From Prunus persica (taxonomy: Eukaryota > Streptophyta > Magnoliopsida > Rosales > Rosaceae), in the NCBI RefSeq assembly GCF_000346465.2, contig NC_034013.1, forward strand, positions 10,432,864 through 10,496,863: a stretch of 64,000 nt of DNA, written 5' to 3'. The notes beneath the pieces were generated by a model. It saw only the letters and a list, made by a program, of their open reading frames with translations. It was not told where the DNA came from and did not search any database. Made by a program: the position numbers and the translations under genes. Shown here one piece after another: positions 60,601 to 64,000 of this stretch (the stretch's first letter is position 1; each line of letters starts with the position of its first letter).

Positions 60601-62127
60601 AGAGAGAACCTAAAATGCTATGAATCACTCCAAAATAACAAAAAGGTAAAATGATGTACCACAAAAGCTGCAGTTTTTCCAGTGCCTGTTTTAGCTTTGA
60701 TCAACGCATCTTTTCCTGTAACAAATAAGAGTGAAAATCATCGCATACCATTTGATTTTTTTGTTAAAAGAATCGTCACACGCTTTTTTCAAGTCAATTA
60801 GGCCGGAGGACCAAGAAATTAACCATCGATCACATGATATGATCATATGAGTTTGGACAAATTGATTAACAAAACGTCCCCTAGAGGACACCTTAGCGGA
60901 TTAGGATCTCATCCACCCCTAGGATGACAGGGGTTTGAACTACTAGTGGAGGCGTTCTATGTAATTTAGCAAGGAAAGAAAAACCAAATAACATGGCTAA
61001 AACAAGTAGCCAACTCCTCACCTTCAAGACAAACAGAAAGAGCAGCCTCCTGTACTCTTGTCATTTGAATATAGCCAGCAGAAGTCAGTGCCTTGACTGT
61101 CAATGGAGATATACCACACTCATCAAATCTGCCAAAAACCGAAAACCAATCGGATCACCAATGGGCACATACACATTTAACTAATCAAAGACTAAAATTT
61201 TAACATGTCCACAAATGTAATCTAAGAAAACCAACCAAAGTACAATAATTTTCCATACCTCTTTCCACTAAGAATTGTCTCCTCCTGTTCCCTATCCTCC
61301 CCTCGTTCATTTCCAGCAGCATTTTTCTTACTAAGCTCGTACCTTATCGACTCGACCTGCTGCGCAAAATCACTCTCCTCGTCTAATGAATTAAGGGGCA
61401 CCCTCCTCTTAATAATCTTCACATCATACTTCCCCAATGAAGCACTACTCCCTAATTTCCTCACATTTCTCCCAAATTTCGAATTCTCATTAGCAAAGGG
61501 CTGTACGGACTCACCTTCTGAATCGAAATCCGAGTCTTCATCGCTTGAATTATCGTTTCTCCGAAACCGCCCACGGCTCTGAACCGAGTAGTTCCTACCC
61601 CTAACCTGATTGCCACTCAAATTTATCAAATTTACACTTCCACCATTTCCCGCCAAATCATGACCTTTCGATATCAGCTTCCTCAGGTCTAACGGTGGTG
61701 CGGTAACCGATCTCGTCCGTGCGTCCGAGCCAACCGGTGGAGGCCGGTCATCAATCGGCCCATCCTTTTCGTTCCACAAATCTTCTGCGCCTTCTTTCAT
61801 GAACCGATCGGCTAGGGCTTTAAGGTGCTCGTTGGGGTTCATAGGGTTGTGCCCGGTTTCTGAACCCTGATTTGAAAACGGGTCGGGTTTCCCGGCGACT
61901 TTGGCCCGGATTTGGGAGCGGAGACGGGCCTCGTAGAGCTGTTTCTCTTGTTCTAAGAGGCGCTTCTCCTTCTCTTTGGCTCGTTTTTCGTGCATGCGCT
62001 TCCATTTCCATTTGGTGACGCCTCCCGGGAAGGTCCGGGGCCCGCCGCCCATGGGTCGGGTCAGTACGAGCCTGCATAGAAGCTTCGAGAAGTCTCTCGA
62101 CCGTTCCAAAAGGATCGAAGCGGACAT
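57606..62127 (-). CDS. DEAD-box ATP-dependent RNA helicase (RH26/RH31-like) with altered motifs II, III and V
   Basis: Ten exons: 62127-61259, 61128-61022, 60715-60660, 60572-60348, 60256-60050, 59929-59843, 59632-59537, 59430-59215, 58503-58321 and 57836-57606, giving 758 residues in frame. The N-terminal 290 residues are basic and disordered-looking. The helicase core follows: Q motif region FDECGISPLTVKALTSAGYI, motif I AKTGTGKT, PTREL, TPGR, motif IV VIVFCTTGM, motif VI HRLGRTGREG. The tail ends GLRDIPGIRIRK. Three catalytic motifs differ from consensus. Motif II is DEAG (60152-60163) instead of DEAD, motif III is TVT (60062-60070) instead of SAT, and motif V is ARGMN instead of ARG.D. 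Such proteins remodel RNA, in this family possibly in organelles. ATP hydrolysis is doubtful here. The frame and all splice sites remain intact. A deleted copy lies at 46833-47732. Confidence 0.87.
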
Positions 62128-63239
62128 TGTGTGTGGTTAGTGATTCAGTGATCGGAGAGGGAGGGAGAGAGAGAGAGAGAGAGAGGGGAAGGGTTTTACT
62201 GGTTTAGGGTTTAAGGAAGACGATGGGAATGGGCCTATATTTTAATTTGAAGATAAGGCTTGTCATGCTTCGCTATAAAATGGGCCTTTGTTGTTTAGGA
62301 TTTAAGGAAGACGATGGTGTTGTTGGGCCTCCTTGTGTGTGGGTTTCAAATTTCAATAAATGGCCATTTCTTGTTATTTTCAGGTTTTTCTTTTTTTCTT
62401 TTTTCTGGTCACAATTTGTTATTATTTTCAATTTAAGGAAGAGAAAAAAAATTGTCGTAGAAGTGGTTATGAGCGTTTAACCCACACACGAGTCCGAATC
62501 TTTTAAGTTTTTTTTTTTTCTAAATTCAGCGAAAGGATACGGAGTTATACATTTAAATACAACAACATTTTGTTAAAAATGTGATGAAGTTTAACACAAG
62601 GCATTTGAAGTCAAGTTTGCTAAATGTCAATTAGCTTTTGTTCCATTAATTTCTCGTTCTAATGTTAGAAGACACTGGAAACTCAAAGTGTTGCTACCAA
62701 CAAGTTGCAACTTGCAAGCCCATTGATGAAAACAAACAAAAATTCATGCAAGTTAAAAACCTAAACATATAAATAATAAGAAGCTTTGTCAGCCCTGACC
62801 TCAATGGATCTGAATCGAAATAATATAATTTGTTGCACACCAATCATAGACAACAGAGAACTTAAGACCATTTCATTAAAATAAAATAAAAAAGCCAATA
62901 TGGGAATATAATATCCCCAACAATTCATGGAAGCTTTGTCAGCCCTGACTTCAATGGATCTCAATCGAAATAATATAATTTGTTGCACACCAATCATAGA
63001 CAACAGAGAACTTAAGACCATTTCATTAAAAAAAAAAAAGTCAATACAGGGATATAATATCCCCAACAATTCATTGTGGCTACGGGCCGTAGACACATTG
63101 GAAAGCAAAAGCAAAAGCAAAAGCAATTTGGAAAGATGTCATGGCATACGTGGCCAGTAAAGACTCATAGGTTATAAATATCTTCAAGAACAGAAAGCAG
63201 AAGCACTTGGAATTCCTTGTAAACCATCATCTACAGAAA
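62128..63239. other. divergent promoter region between helicase and dehydrogenase genes
   Basis: A GA-rich stretch (62160-62186) lies in the helicase leader. A two-copy 150-base direct repeat is at 62780-63077. A TATA-like TTATAAAT near 63171-63178 fits the dehydrogenase gene start at 63240. Confidence 0.6.
62780..63077. repeat. 150-bp direct repeat, two copies
   Basis: 62780-62929 and 62930-63077 are nearly identical, both starting GAAGCTTTGTCAGCCCTGAC and ending TATCCCCAACAATTCAT. They lie 160-460 bases upstream of the dehydrogenase start. Confidence 0.92.
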
Positions 63240-63604
63240 ATGGAAGAAACAACAATCACTTTTGGGTCTAAGAGGTACATCATTCTTTCAATTTGTTTGT
63301 TAATTTCACCATTGAATTAAAATTCTTCCTTAATTTTGGTTTTGAATTTCCTCAAAATAGGATTGCAGTTGTAACTGGAGGCAACAAAGGGATTGGATTT
63401 GAGATAAGCAGGCAATTAGGTTCTAATGGAGTTGGAGTGATATTAACTGCAAGAGATGAGAAGAGGGGCACAGAAGCTGTTGAGAAGCTAAAGGCTTCTG
63501 GCTTCTCTGATGTGGTCTTTCATCAGCTGGATGTCACTGACCAAACTAGCATTGCTTCTCTGGCTGATTTTCTCCAAACTCAGTTTGGAAAGCTTGACAT
63601 ATTG

Positions 63605-63657
<53 letters not shown>

Positions 63658-64000
63658 GCATCTTCTTGTGGAAACTGTATGTTATCTTTTCTTCTCATCA
63701 CTTTATTTTTCTTAACCATTTATAACAGAAATGTGTTTTTTTATTATAAATATATTGCAGGTCAATAATGCAGGAGTTATTGGATCTTTATTCCTCACTG
63801 ATGACAAAGAGAAGTTGGCAATTAGGCCTGAGGATGTAAGTTAATAACATTCAGATATTTCTTTAGGGAAAAAAAAAACTAGAACTCAATCTGTATCAAG
63901 CTAAGCTAACAATTTTATGATAAATATTTGATGTACTTGCATCACTTACTAATGAATATATCATTGATAAGAGCAAATACCGATGCAGCTTATAGGTCCC
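63240..64000 (+). CDS. short-chain dehydrogenase/reductase (salutaridine/menthone reductase-like), 5' part
   Basis: Exons 63240-63274, 63361-63604 and 63761-63835 are seen. The gene continues past the window end, and a possible acceptor with the next exon lies near 63988. The product starts [11 protein letters not shown]. It then has the NADP(H)-binding Rossmann motif [29 protein letters not shown], the LDVTD segment and the NNAGV motif split by intron 2. These features fit the plant SDR subgroup with salutaridine reductase and neomenthol dehydrogenase, cytosolic NADPH enzymes reducing ketones. The catalytic Ser-Tyr-x-x-x-Lys part lies beyond the window, so activity cannot be judged. Intron 2 starts with a long TC microsatellite. 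Confidence 0.85.
63606..63655. repeat. (CT)n microsatellite at a 5' splice site
   Basis: About 24 CT units begin three bases after the GT of intron 2 of the dehydrogenase gene. Confidence 0.95.

Overview
Plant nuclear DNA, about 64 kb, most probably from a eudicot and perhaps a rosaceous tree. That placement is an inference from intron-rich genes, GT-AG introns, AT-rich spacers, dense nested transposable elements and the protein families seen; it was not tested by a search. One assembly gap (Ns) lies at 45498-45879.

Left third (1-21650), a transposon-battered defence-gene locus. Two tandem copies of an intronless thaumatin-like/osmotin (PR-5) gene are present and both look broken. A Ty1/copia retrotransposon (11298-19726) inserted into the last proline codon of the ancestral gene, leaving the 5-bp duplication TGCCC on both sides. 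The locus was then duplicated, with a breakpoint inside the retrotransposon gag at about 9290. Copy 1 was later split by one CACTA element (1483-4680), and its LTR by a second, unrelated CACTA element (5090-8898). Copy 2 acquired a premature stop, a MITE in its LTR (11439-11756) and a pair of nested solo LTRs in gag (12037-15148, 13428-14698). Gene relics follow: an F-box/DUF295 tail and a cullin fragment.

Middle (22200-38150), ordinary genes. There are two tandem small C2-domain genes of the elicitor-responsive type (+). A methyl-CpG-binding-domain gene with three MBDs and a long repetitive tail (-) is divergent from the gene for TFIIE subunit beta (+), which carries a solo LTR in its leader intron.

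Gene-poor stretch (38150-47780): dispersed duplicates, a thaumatin C-terminal relic, an unexplained array of short palindromes with a plastid 23S rRNA scrap embedded in it (41500-43250), the gap, and a deleted duplicate of the helicase locus.

Right end (47786-64000): an F-box/DUF295 gene with a clipped F-box (+), a plastid-type stress-response A/B-barrel gene (+), a CLE signalling-peptide gene (-), a DEAD-box RNA helicase of the RH26/RH31 type with altered catalytic motifs (-), and the first three exons of a short-chain dehydrogenase/reductase (+) running off the end.

The genes do not form a pathway. What ties the window together is repeated local duplication followed by transposon insertion and partial deletion.
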